A stretch of DNA of 64,000 nt from Perkinsus marinus ATCC 50983 (taxonomy: Eukaryota; Perkinsozoa; Perkinsida; Perkinsidae), in the NCBI RefSeq assembly GCF_000006405.1, contig NW_003216786.1, forward strand, positions 1 to 64,000. The letters are read 5' to 3'. The first letter of the stretch is position 1. Every line of letters begins with the position of its first letter. The position numbers and the translations under genes are program-made. The notes below the pieces were generated by a model. That model saw only the letters and a list, made by a program, of their open reading frames with translations, was not told the origin of the DNA and ran no database searches. Positions 42,430-51,496 of the stretch are shown piece by piece.

Positions 42430-44735
42430 TCAAGAGGATTGCCTTACCACTGCCTCGACAGGAGCCGTTATCTCATCCGACGCCTCCTTTCCACAGGCTT
42501 CCATAATGCAGTGATGCACAGTTGTAGTGACCTCTATTCCTGGCTCAATCAAACCGAACATTTGGAATAGAACAGTATTCTCTTGAACGCTCATCGTAGT
42601 GCTGCCATCCATATCCATAGCAGCATAGGTGGGCGCATAGAAATCGGTACAAGCCGGTAAACAGAGAGTCGAAGCGCCCCTCAGGACCCATTTTCGGCAG
42701 TATCCAGTGAGAGACTGCGATAGACCAACGAGGGAGCTCTCAACGGGGCAAGCATCCCCAGACGAAGAACCACACTCAACTATCCCAACCGTCCATTCGG
42801 GGAAGGCGGCACTCTGGCAAATAGGATTACCAGCCAGACCGAGGTATTCCAGATGCTGTAGTTGCTGGAGGGAATCGAAGGGCAGTTCCTGGATTTGGGA
42901 GAGCTCAAACTGGAAGGAGCGAATCGAGGGCAACAGCTCGTTCACATCATCAGGCACGACCGACAGACGCGTTGCTGTTGCAACGAGAACCTCTAGGGAA
43001 TTCAGTTTTCCCAAGCTGAGGGTCTGTATAGGAACCGCTACCAAACTGAGCACTACGAGGCTTCCAAACTTAGAGACAGTATCGAGGAGTGTCTGAGGTT
43101 CATTAGTGCATGATGTGGGTGGAGTTGGGGTATTGTCAGATATCATCAGATACTCCATCCTGTTGTAGAGCGATAGGCGGGGCATATCATCCTGTACACA
43201 TTCTTCTTGTAGATAAACTGATGCCATCCGACAGTCACATGAATCCGAATCCAAAATAGGGTAAATCGGGAGCAGACACTCCTTATCAAACCTAGGAATA
43301 ACCTCACTGCAGTAGTCACCCTTGAACTGGGTCATTGTGACGTATATGAAGCCACCAAGACCAACGACCCACATGGTGAAGGCGATAATGTAGCAGCGGA
43401 GACGACTCCTCCTCGGAGCACGAGTGAGCTCAGGGCGTTTGGCGATCTCTAGAAGGTATCGATCAACACCAACTATATTATCCAATGAAAGCACAGCGGG
43501 CACGAGACTTGATAAAAATGTGGTGAAAGTGGTAAATTGCAAAGTATGCCATGTACCAACCTGGATGATGTGTCCAGATATGATTAGATAGGCAGCAGTA
43601 AAGCTGAAGGCGGCCATAACGTCGAATAAAGAGGCCCAAACCCTGTTGTTGAGTATTAGAGTTGTTGGACCAACCAACATGACCAACATTATCAGAGTGG
43701 CCTGTGTCATGATCGCTACCCGATCTGCCACAGGCGTCTGCTGCCCTGTAATAGAACGCCCCCCTTGCTCAAGGAGACGGACTATCTGTAATATGGTATC
43801 CAGGATCTGTACGGTAAAATAACCTTGCCAAAACCACTCGCCTGTCATTTCTAGGTTGCTTCTAAAGGTGGTGAACATGCAGATGATGCGCCTCCTGATG
43901 GTGCATTCTGACGGGTTCTGACATTCCTGGGTGTCTCTACATTCGTTCCTTATTTTGTATAGTTTTTCTTTGTCGCTTAAGAGCAGTGTTTTGATCACCA
44001 CTACTGCTCGGAGGAGTGCGAGCAACCCGATGAGGCCGAGAATGAGAGACTCAACCACGGCGGTAGCGGTGACCTCATAACGTGTACGTTGAGGATTTGT
44101 GAGGGTCTCTGGGGCAAGAGTGTCTAGCTCCTCAGCCGTGGGGGGTACAGGTACAATGAACTGAGCATAGCACTGGATACCACAGACGAATGCTAGGAGC
44201 ATCTGCAACGACCAGGACCGAGTCAGCACTACAAAAGGCACGTGAATGCCCGAGGAGGCCTACCAGTAGGAATAGGAGGCCAATCCTATAGGCAGTGTTG
44301 TACTTATCAACCAACACTACAGCAATATACTGCAATGTCGATTGCCGAGCAGCGACACGACGAGGACCCTAATATAAGGTATCACCTCTGAGACTGATAA
44401 CCATAGAGGCTTACTCGTATTGCCATACTTTTGCGTTTCGAGGTCTTGGCCATAACCTCTGTGGCGGTATCAATCGCCCCCTCAGTAGTGCCATCACCCT
44501 CTACGGCTCCTACTGCCGCTGCTGGTTCAACAGGCAGACCTTCTTCCATCTTCACTCGGGACTCCCTCTTTTCCTTACTATCCACCACCAGGGCATCATC
44601 CGATCCAAGTGGCTCAGGGGACTGGATAGGATGACTCAGCTCAGAGGTCTCACCCTGCTGCCCGGGCAAGGCCGAGGAGGCTTCGCGCAGAGAGCTATCA
44701 TCCCTAACCGATTCGTGTTCATAGCATTTCCGCAT
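42430..44735 (-). CDS. Multi-pass membrane protein with LRR segment
   Basis: Three exons on the minus strand, 44735-44415, 44368-44264 and 44202-42430, with introns of 46 and 61 nt, give 732 residues. The ATG at 44735 opens a cytosolic acidic/Ser-rich N-terminus (MRKCYEHESVRDDSSLREA) of about 105 residues. The second exon starts the first membrane segment (YRIGLLFLL), which continues into the third exon (MLLAFVCGIQCYA). At least five more hydrophobic spans follow (VESLILGLIGLLALL, ATLIMLVMLVGP, FTTFLSSLVPAVL, YIIAFTMWVVGLGG). A Cys-rich luminal part (CDCRMASVYLQEEC) comes next, then leucine-rich repeats (LSLGKLNSLEVL, LQQLQHLEYLGLAGNPIC) that end in a Cys-rich cap. A receptor-like surface protein is plausible; no family is recognised. 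Confidence 0.65.
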
Positions 44736-45057
44736 TGCTGTAGACGAACAACCGGAGGAATATATGGACAAAAAGCTACAGAAACGCGAAAATATGCGCG
44801 AGATGTTCCTACCACCCAGTTCAGAGTCCCTCGAGTACTGTTGTTGCCAGGTCTAGTGGTCTATCGCCCTCAAATACAACTATTGAACCACCCGTCCTGC
44901 TCGAAGAGGCGGTGGACGTCTCACTGGGCGAGCGCTTCTGACTTGCGAATTGTTGCATTGTTCGAAGTCGGTGGAGTTCCTTCTGTACAGTGAGCGGTCG
45001 ATGAGTAGGGTAATTTCTTGTCAGCAGTGGTTTCTATAATACAGGCTATGTTAGAAA
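44736..45057. other. Divergent intergenic region
   Basis: It lies between the membrane-protein gene (minus) and the eIF5-like gene (plus) and presumably holds both promoters. Confidence 0.4.
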
Positions 45058-46247
45058 ATGACGTCCATGGTGAACATCCCGAGCGACGACGACGACCCGG
45101 CATACAGGTAGTAGGGATAAGGGCAGTTTGGGTGGTGCCCTACAACATCCTCGACGGATTGAAGGGCATGTATATGGAACCTACCTCAGTGAAGTTCCAG
45201 ATACAAAATGCCCAAGTTGATCGTCAAGGTTGAAGGCAGAGGCAATGGAACCACGACTAACATTGTAAATATGGTCGACGTGGCACGAGTACGGACCCAC
45301 TCAGAATCTTCTTGGGTCAACAGCGACGTATTCAGGCCCTTAAAAGGCGTGGTATCAGTTCTGAGAAGGAACATTATAAGCATGAGAAGGATAGTGCAGG
45401 GGAGGAGGGTAGTGGTACCGATAAGAAGAGTAGAAGCAGCAGCAGCAGCAGGAAGAAGAAAAAGCACTCTATTGGCGACGATGGATCTCCTTAGGGCAGT
45501 AGGGGACTTTGTTATTCTCTTACTGGTGGTCATCTTGTCACTGGTGACGGTGATGCTGTGGATAACAAAGCGGACCACAACACTCAACAGGAAATGGACT
45601 TGGCCCCACTCACTCGGTTATGTCTGGTGATGACTTCCTACAAGAGCTTCGACTATTGCAGATCTCTTGGAGGTTCTCTCACGTTACTCGATTCTATGTG
45701 GCTCTTGAGGGAGAGGGTGGCGGTTACTGACAGTCGTCAGTGAAGGAGAAGGATGGTCTTCGCAAGGATACTTTTGAGTGGTGTATTCCCTGCACCCTGA
45801 CCTAGCGAGAATAGCACACTATCCGTACATTCTCAAGGAGCTCTCCTATGAAGGAAACAGCAATAGGAAAGGCTTGTGAGTGCTGCAGGTTGGTATGGTT
45901 GTTGTTTCGTTGGTGGTGCTGGAATCCCCTTACCCCGGAGTGCAGCTGCTCCCTTCCTTGACTGGCTGCGCACAGCAGAAGATGATAATAGCAGTAGTAG
46001 TGATGAGGATAGTGACGATGAGGAGGATTACGTTATTACCGATAAGCCCGAGTCCAAGCAGTCTAGCAGCAAGGTGAGACATCATGGACATGACCAGCAA
46101 TGCCGTCGTTATCCTGCAGTAGTGCTAGAAGTGTATTCCATTTCATCACGATATGTTGAGTTTATTCTACCTAATATCGGTATGAGAGTCCTTGGGGGCT
46201 CGGCTGGTAGTGTCGACTGTGTGGTTTGGTCAGTAGTACGAAAGTGA
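45058..46247 (+). CDS. EIF5: eIF5-like translation factor lacking the zinc finger
   Basis: The ATG at 45058 opens [16 protein letters not shown]. An intron 45108-45194 then joins to [18 protein letters not shown] and [11 protein letters not shown], a textbook eIF5 N-terminus. After that the expected block (PPTYPTKYFGCELG, through the C2-C2 zinc ribbon) is missing; the sequence goes to a short piece and a Lys/Ser linker ([16 protein letters not shown], to about 45490). A W2-type C-terminal domain follows: [23 protein letters not shown], and finally [20 protein letters not shown] with an acidic tail, as in eIF5. Frame changes between 45490 and 45880 imply introns I did not fix. eIF5 is the GTPase activator of eIF2. 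Either this is a divergent paralogue or the assembly has dropped part of the gene. The 3' end is tentative. Confidence 0.65.
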
Positions 46248-46305
46248 AGGGTATCGCTGTAGTGTGTTAATGGTCATCATTGTAGTTGGCAAGAATCTTC
46301 CATTT

Positions 46306-46882
46306 ATGGGAAGTCAGTCGAGGTCTCGTTCCAGAGATCGATCGTCTCGGCGTCGTGGTGGTGGTGGCAGGGATCGTGGCGACCAGGATAGAGGTGATGT
46401 AGTTTCTCGGTCGTTTCGGGCGGCATCGGTTCTATTGTGATAGTTGTGTTTGCTGTTAGATCGGTCTCGATCCCGTGGTCGGTCTCGGCGGGAGAGGAGA
46501 CGGTCGAGGTCTCGAGATCGCAGTAAAAGGTCCAGACGTGAGTCGCCGGAAGCAGCGGCTAGCGTTTTCAGTAAGGAAATCTTCACAGTGCATGAATATG
46601 GGAGTTGCACATCATACAGGTGCAGCGCCTCCTGCACCGAGACCACAAGGGGAAGGAGTCTCGGCTACTGCAATGGGGAGGGTATGGTTCGGAGGTGATG
46701 GATGGTTGGTTAGTATTGGGTTGCCAGGTCAAAGGTGATGCATCGGAAAGGAGGTTAACGGTGAAGAATATCCGTCAGAGGGACTCTAGTCAGCAGTCGG
46801 TGATGGACTTCTTCAAGGGAGCACTATTTGCCGTTACTGGCAATGGAGGGAAGACTACGCCACTCCATCCAGTACTACCACC

Positions 46883-46970
<88 letters not shown>

Positions 46971-48338
46971 GGTGATGCTCGTGCTGTTGATTACGGCTTT
47001 CGTCAGGTAGTGTCTGTGTTCTTCCTCATCTCGGATGGTCACAGTCGTACAGCTCTCGTGGAGTTCCGAACGCCTATTGCAGCCACAGTCGCTATGAGAC
47101 TCAATGGTAGTACTACTACCAGAAACAGTACTGATGGTGATGACAGATCGTGTTAGGTATCGACTTAGATGGTCGTAAATTAGCGATAACGAGGCCCCAC
47201 GGCTACAACAAGGAGGACCCATCCAAGAGCATCACCGCTGAGGACATACAAAAGGTTACTATCGAGGAACTGTGTGGTAGTATAAAGGCCATAGATGACG
47301 GAGGCAATGATGGTGTATTCAGGAGGGTCCTCTACTAAGAAGACTGCTCCAGGGTCTAACCTACAATTAGGGATATACCATCTCCCACCGGTAATGCATC
47401 CACGATGACGTTTGCCTTGATTTCATCGTAGGTGATGACGGAGACCTATTTGAGGGACCTATTGGAACAGTTTGGTGCTCTCACTATGGTCAGCCTCATC
47501 AGAGATAAGACAACGGGCTTAAGCAAGGGCTATGGTTTCTGTCAATTCGAAGGTCATAACTCGCGTCTATTGTGGTGATCAGGTTGTTGTTTCCTCAGAT
47601 CCGAATGATGCGGATAGATGCCTATATGCCCTTGACCAGTTCGTTTTGGGTAACTATAGCCTCAGTGTGACCAGACTCGTTCCAGATGCACAGCAAGGAG
47701 GAGTAGGCCTGCGGGGTTGAGAAGTTGTTTGATATTCCTCTGTCGTTAGGCTGCGGGGATAGGAGGCGCTGGTGTAGGCCCGGCGACCAACCTGGCTGAT
47801 GGCTCATCGGGGGTAGCAGTCGTGAGGGCTTCCTAGAGAGAGTGCATTCATCGGAAAGCAGGTTCAGTCTATGACGGCTCGAGTGCTGGCCAACCCAGCT
47901 CTGGCGGCTCAGCTGAAGGCTGGGCGAGAGATAGGGTCGACTCCTAGCACAGTAGTACAACTTCTTAATGCTGTTTATATAGAGGACCTGATGTCGGAGA
48001 CTGGTAATGATGCAGAGACACAGATTGGTTCGTTGTAATGCCCGTCCTCAGAGGTAAAGTCAATTGAAGATGAGATACGTGAGGAGGCCCAGAGGCACGG
48101 AACTGTGTTGGAGGTCCGAGTTCCACGGGTAAGAGAGTCAGCGTTAGCGTTGAGTAGTGAGGGCATGCGTACTGTTCCTCAGCCATCGGCGAGTCTAACA
48201 CCATATGCCAATGGCGTTGGGAAGATCTTCGTGCAGTTTGCGGATATCACAGCAGCTAGGAAGTTTCAAGCTACGAACAATGGGAGGAAGTTTGACGATC
48301 GAGTCATGTGTGCAGCATTCTACCCAACTGACAGGTGA
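46306..48338 (+). CDS. U2AF2: U2AF large subunit (splicing factor)
   Basis: The ATG at 46306 opens a short RS domain (MGSQSRSRSRDRSSRR; an intron, then RSRGRSRRERRRSRSRDRS). RRM1 begins near 46765 (RRLTVKNIRQRDSSQQSVMD) and continues FFKGALF, a (TAC)29-encoded tyrosine run, then RTALVEFRTPIAATVAM and GRKLAITRPHGY, matching U2AF65 QSLKIRRPHDY. RRM2 (47430-47720) has YLRDLLEQFGALTMVSLIRD, KTTGLSKGYGFCQFE, an intron, then PNDADRCLYALDQF. The C-terminal UHM-type RRM3 (47860-48338) has VYIEDLMSE, IEDEIREEAQRHGTVLEVRV, GVGKIFVQFADITAARKFQ and GRKFDDRVMCAAFY, ending PTDR. U2AF65 binds the polypyrimidine tract next to the 3' splice site. Several exon limits are approximate. Confidence 0.85.
46884..46970 (+). 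repeat. (TAC)29 microsatellite inside U2AF RRM1
   Basis: Twenty-nine uninterrupted TAC units (87 bases). In the U2AF reading frame, which stays open on both sides, each TAC is tyrosine. In the other frames it would read Thr or Leu. Confidence 0.95.
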
Positions 48339-48439
48339 TAGGATCGAACCTGCGCCTGCTACGGGAACTGTAACGACCTTCGTAGAGCGCCCGTATCAGG
48401 TATAAAATGGGTAAGTACACCCTGTACAACGTAGAGAGT

Positions 48440-48642
48440 ATGACAATGGCAGTCAGACCAGTCCAGGCCCCACCACCTAAGCCTCCACCACCTACTGCTG
48501 GTATGTATCTTCTTATACAGTTCCCAGTATAGATGTCTTACTCGTAGGGTCGGGTCCGATGACCATTGGAGAGGAGGAGGAAGAGGAAGGTGGCAGTGAA
48601 CACAAGACTGGAGCGGAGGCGGCGTCTGGTGGTAGGCTGTGA
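48440..48642 (+). CDS. Possible small acidic protein
   Basis: ATGs at 48440 and 48446 open MAVRPVQAPPPKPPPPTAG. An intron with GTATGT donor (about 48500-48548) joins to SGPMTIGEEEEEEGGSEHK and a stop near 48642, giving about 50 residues. It has a proline-rich then glutamate-rich composition. It may instead be a late exon of the U2AF gene or non-coding. No homologue is known to me. Confidence 0.25.
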
Positions 48643-49073
48643 TGCCGTTGCAACTTGGTGCAGTTTTGGCTTTGGGCAGGTGCTCTTGTGAAGGAGGGAG
48701 CCCCAGATAAGGTTGATAATAACGACGATTGTGAGGTTGTCGACTAACGTGATTGATACAGTTTCACTTTCCCCTCCACTAGAAGGTTTTTTGTGTTCTC
48801 TAGCTTCCCGACACACTGCTGCTGGAGCAAACATAGGCTGTCGTCTGGTCTTGCTGAGTACTGTTTTCATGTGTTGTGAGCATATCCTTCAGCGAGTATC
48901 AGGTGTGTGCTGCGCCCGTAGGATCTCCTAGTGGGGGCGTTGGATTGGAATAGCTCCTATTTTGACTCCGAGATCTAGGCGCCCTGTCCCTCTCCAGTTT
49001 GTGTTGTGATGATATTGTTTCCTACCTCCACTGCCTAGGCGTATAGGTTTTTTGTTATCCTTCCGTTTCAACA
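48643..49073. other. Gene-free stretch upstream of PEP mutase
   Basis: No domain recognised. It presumably contains the PEP mutase promoter. Confidence 0.4.
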
Positions 49074-50410
49074 ATGTTGAGTAATATTGCTCGCCGTGGT
49101 TTCGCCTCGACAACTGCAACTGCGAGACTCGCAGCCCTCAGGCAGCTCATCAATACCAAAGCGGTAGGGAACTGTGCCGTACTTGATCCCTTCATAACGT
49201 TGTTTTCTATTCAGCCTAATGATGGTGTTATTCGCGCTATGGAGGCGCACTCAGGCCTCTCCGCGATGATAGTTGAACAGACTCGAGCTCACAGGCCTGA
49301 TGGTAGTAGTCCCACATTCGATGCTGGTTACTGATCTCTGGTGGTGTAGGTTCGGAGGCTAAGTTTGATTGCTTATGGTCCTCTTCACTGACCTCGAGTA
49401 CGCTGAAGGGAATGCCTGATATCGAAACGGTTGATACCACCCAGAGACTGCAGATTGTCGAGGACTGTCTTGATGTATCATCGCTGCCTATGATCTACGA
49501 TGGTGATACTGGTGGAGAGGCCGAGATTTTCCGCTTCACAGTGAAGAAGTTGGAGCGCCTTGGTGTTGGAGCTTGTGTGATTGAGGATAAGACTGGACTC
49601 AAGCAGAACTCCCTCTTTGGCACAGAGAGGTAGGCGGCATCGGAGGAGTGTTACTAGTAGTCGTACTTGTGTGTGATAGGAAGCAGCAACTGGCTGACGT
49701 TGATGAGTTCTGTGACAAGTTGGCCGCTGGTAAGGATGCTCAGGTCACCAACGACTTTATGATCTTCGCTAGAGTTGAGGCATTGATTGCTGGTCTAGGA
49801 CAGGAAGAGGTACTATTCCTGCTGCTATCATCACAACAACGGTGGTCGTATTGGTCTATGGTTAGGCTATGCGCCGCGCCACAGCATACCTGGAGAAGGG
49901 AGGCTGTGATGGTATCATGATCCACTCTAGGCATAAGGATCCTCAGGAAATTTACGAGTTCCTTAAAGTAAGTGTAGTGATAAATGCGATATTTATCTAT
50001 TACTCGAGTTAGGTATTCCGTGAGCAATATCCTGATAAAGTCAAGACGCCGATCATCCTAGTGCCTACTAGGTAGTAGGCTACTCGTGGTCTCCCCTTGT
50101 TACGCTGTGTCCTTCCTCAGCTACAACAGTGTACACGAGTCTGAGCTAGCCGAACATGGCGCGAATATTATTATTCATGCTAATCAGCTCATCAGGGCGG
50201 CTTATCCTGCCATGAAAAAAGTGGCAACTGAGATCCTGACAGCGTAAGATTAGCAGCAGTAGCGGTGGTGTCCGGCGGAGTCGACGGGTCCTTCATCCCT
50301 TCAGTGGCCGTTCCCAGGAGGTGGACGGCGAGATTATGCCCATAAAGCAGGTGATAAGCTTCATCGACGATAACACTGGTAATGGCTTTAAAATGAGTCA
50401 CACTGCGTGA
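49074..50410 (+). CDS. pepM: Phosphoenolpyruvate phosphomutase (phosphonate synthesis)
   Basis: Eight exons: 49074-49163, 49215-49302, 49350-49629, 49680-49809, 49866-49967, 50013-50071, 50121-50243 and 50305-50410. Introns are 45-61 nt. They encode 325 residues. The N-terminus MLSNIARRGFASTTATARLA looks like a mitochondrial presequence. The PEP mutase/isocitrate-lyase barrel follows: MEAHSGLSAMIVEQT, LWSSSLT, PDIETVD, the metal loop MIYDGDTGG, the mutase signature EDK-x5-NS in IEDKTGLKQNSLFG, AQVTNDFMIFARVEALI, CDGIMIHSR, VPTSYNSVHESELAEHG, IIIHANQLIRAAYPAM and a C-terminal IMPIKQVISFID. The enzyme turns PEP into phosphonopyruvate, the entry step to C-P compounds such as 2-aminoethylphosphonate. 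The EDK-NS motif separates it from plain isocitrate-lyase-type lyases. No other phosphonate gene is seen nearby. Confidence 0.88.
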
Positions 50411-50741
50411 TAGAGTAGCCGATGATTATTGGAGTTTCACCCGTTTTACGTGAAGTGGCGTAAAACTCCGTGAAAAACGCGATGTTTGCGCCTTGCAATA
50501 GTCGTGAAATATGTTTTTCACTAGTGTTCTTCATATCACGGGTGACACTCCGTCATAGTGTATCTCGTATTTCTAATCGCGGAGCGAGCTAATCTTCTTT
50601 TCAAACTGTGTGAGTGTGATAGTGAACCCATCGCATTCACAGTATCTTTTCTGTGGACACTACACCTGCGACTTGTGTTGCTGAAGTAGTGCTAGAGGGA
50701 TCTTCCCTGAGTGCAGTGGTTGGGGATACTTGTCGTTGTCG
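50411..50741. other. Intergenic spacer with a nested hairpin
   Basis: Near 50424-50480 GTTTTACG and CGTAAAAC pair across an 8-base loop, flanked by GGAGTTT...AAACTCC, so a nested inverted repeat is present. It lies just after the PEP mutase stop and could act in 3'-end processing, or be chance. Confidence 0.5.
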
Positions 50742-51496
50742 ATGTTCATCATCACTGTGGTGTCGGACACCATAGTCCTACCACCTGACGAGTTCGAGCC
50801 GGGCAAGCACATACCACATATACGGCGGCGAATACAGGAGAAGTAATACCTCCTGTCGGTTGAGCTGGTGGATGGAATGCTCGCCAGGTACGTGGACCGA
50901 GTTATACCAGACGTTGGACTGGTGGTGGCTCTATATGACGTCATCAGGATCACTGATGCTTACATCCATCCTGCTGACTTTCACCACCAAAAGGTATGCC
51001 ATAAGACTGCCTAGTCCTCCCTTATGGTTGTGTGAGGTTAGGGAGGAGCCTTCTGCAAGGTGGCATTCCGCTTGTGTGTCTTCCGTCCAATGGTTGGGGA
51101 GACTATAGTGGGCACGGTGGATAGGTCCACAGCCACTGGGCTCTATGTCAAGCTGGGGTCATGGTTCAAGGATGTGCATATACCATATGCTGATCTGAAG
51201 TGATGATGGGGGTCTACGCTATCTCCCACGAGTTCTTTTAGGGATCCGTGCTTATATGATGAACAGACTAAGCTGTGGATATGGCAGTATAAGCGGGAGG
51301 ATGCCACTGATAGTTTCTTTTACAGGCCGGGTAGTAGGATGGGTTGCTCGGAGTAGTTTGTAAGATGGTCGTCGTGGTAGGTGCGGAGATATGCTTCTCG
51401 GTAAAGGCAATAGTATTCAATCAACGACAGGAGAACAAGTCGACGTTAGCACAAGCTGTGGCTGAGAAGGATTCGAAGGGTAGTAAGGGTAGCTGA
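50742..51496 (+). CDS. POLR3H: RNA polymerase III subunit RPC25 (Rpc8/POLR3H)
   Basis: Five exons: 50742-50842, 50888-50993, 51042-51199, 51242-51330 and 51381-51496. Introns are 45, 48, 42 and 50 nt. They encode 189 residues. The N-terminal SHS2-type domain of the Rpb7/RpoE family is clear: MFIITVVSDTIVLPPDEF, VDRVIPDVGLVVALYDVIRI, DAYIHPADFHHQK. It is followed by the Rpc25-type OB domain: KVAFRLCVFRPMVGET, VGTVDRSTATGLYVKLG, WFKDVHIPYADL, LYDEQTKLWIWQYK, FFYRPGAEICFSVKAIVF. The tail is Lys/Ser-rich. This subunit forms the RNA-binding stalk of Pol III. TDAYIHPAD and KLWIWQY point to RPC25 rather than RPB7. Confidence 0.88.

Noticed and set aside
45186-45587. A hydrophobic minus-strand protein opposite the eIF5-like gene
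   Set aside because: It is the antisense shadow of the eIF5 N-terminus and Lys/Ser linker; the plus strand carries the recognisable motifs.
46875-47222. A minus-strand frame with a long valine run
   Set aside because: It is the antisense of the (TAC)29 repeat in the U2AF gene; only the plus frame carries RRM motifs.
48330-48420. A tRNA on the minus strand (GGTTCGATCC box)
   Set aside because: No matching A box or cloverleaf upstream; the match lies at the 3' end of the U2AF gene.
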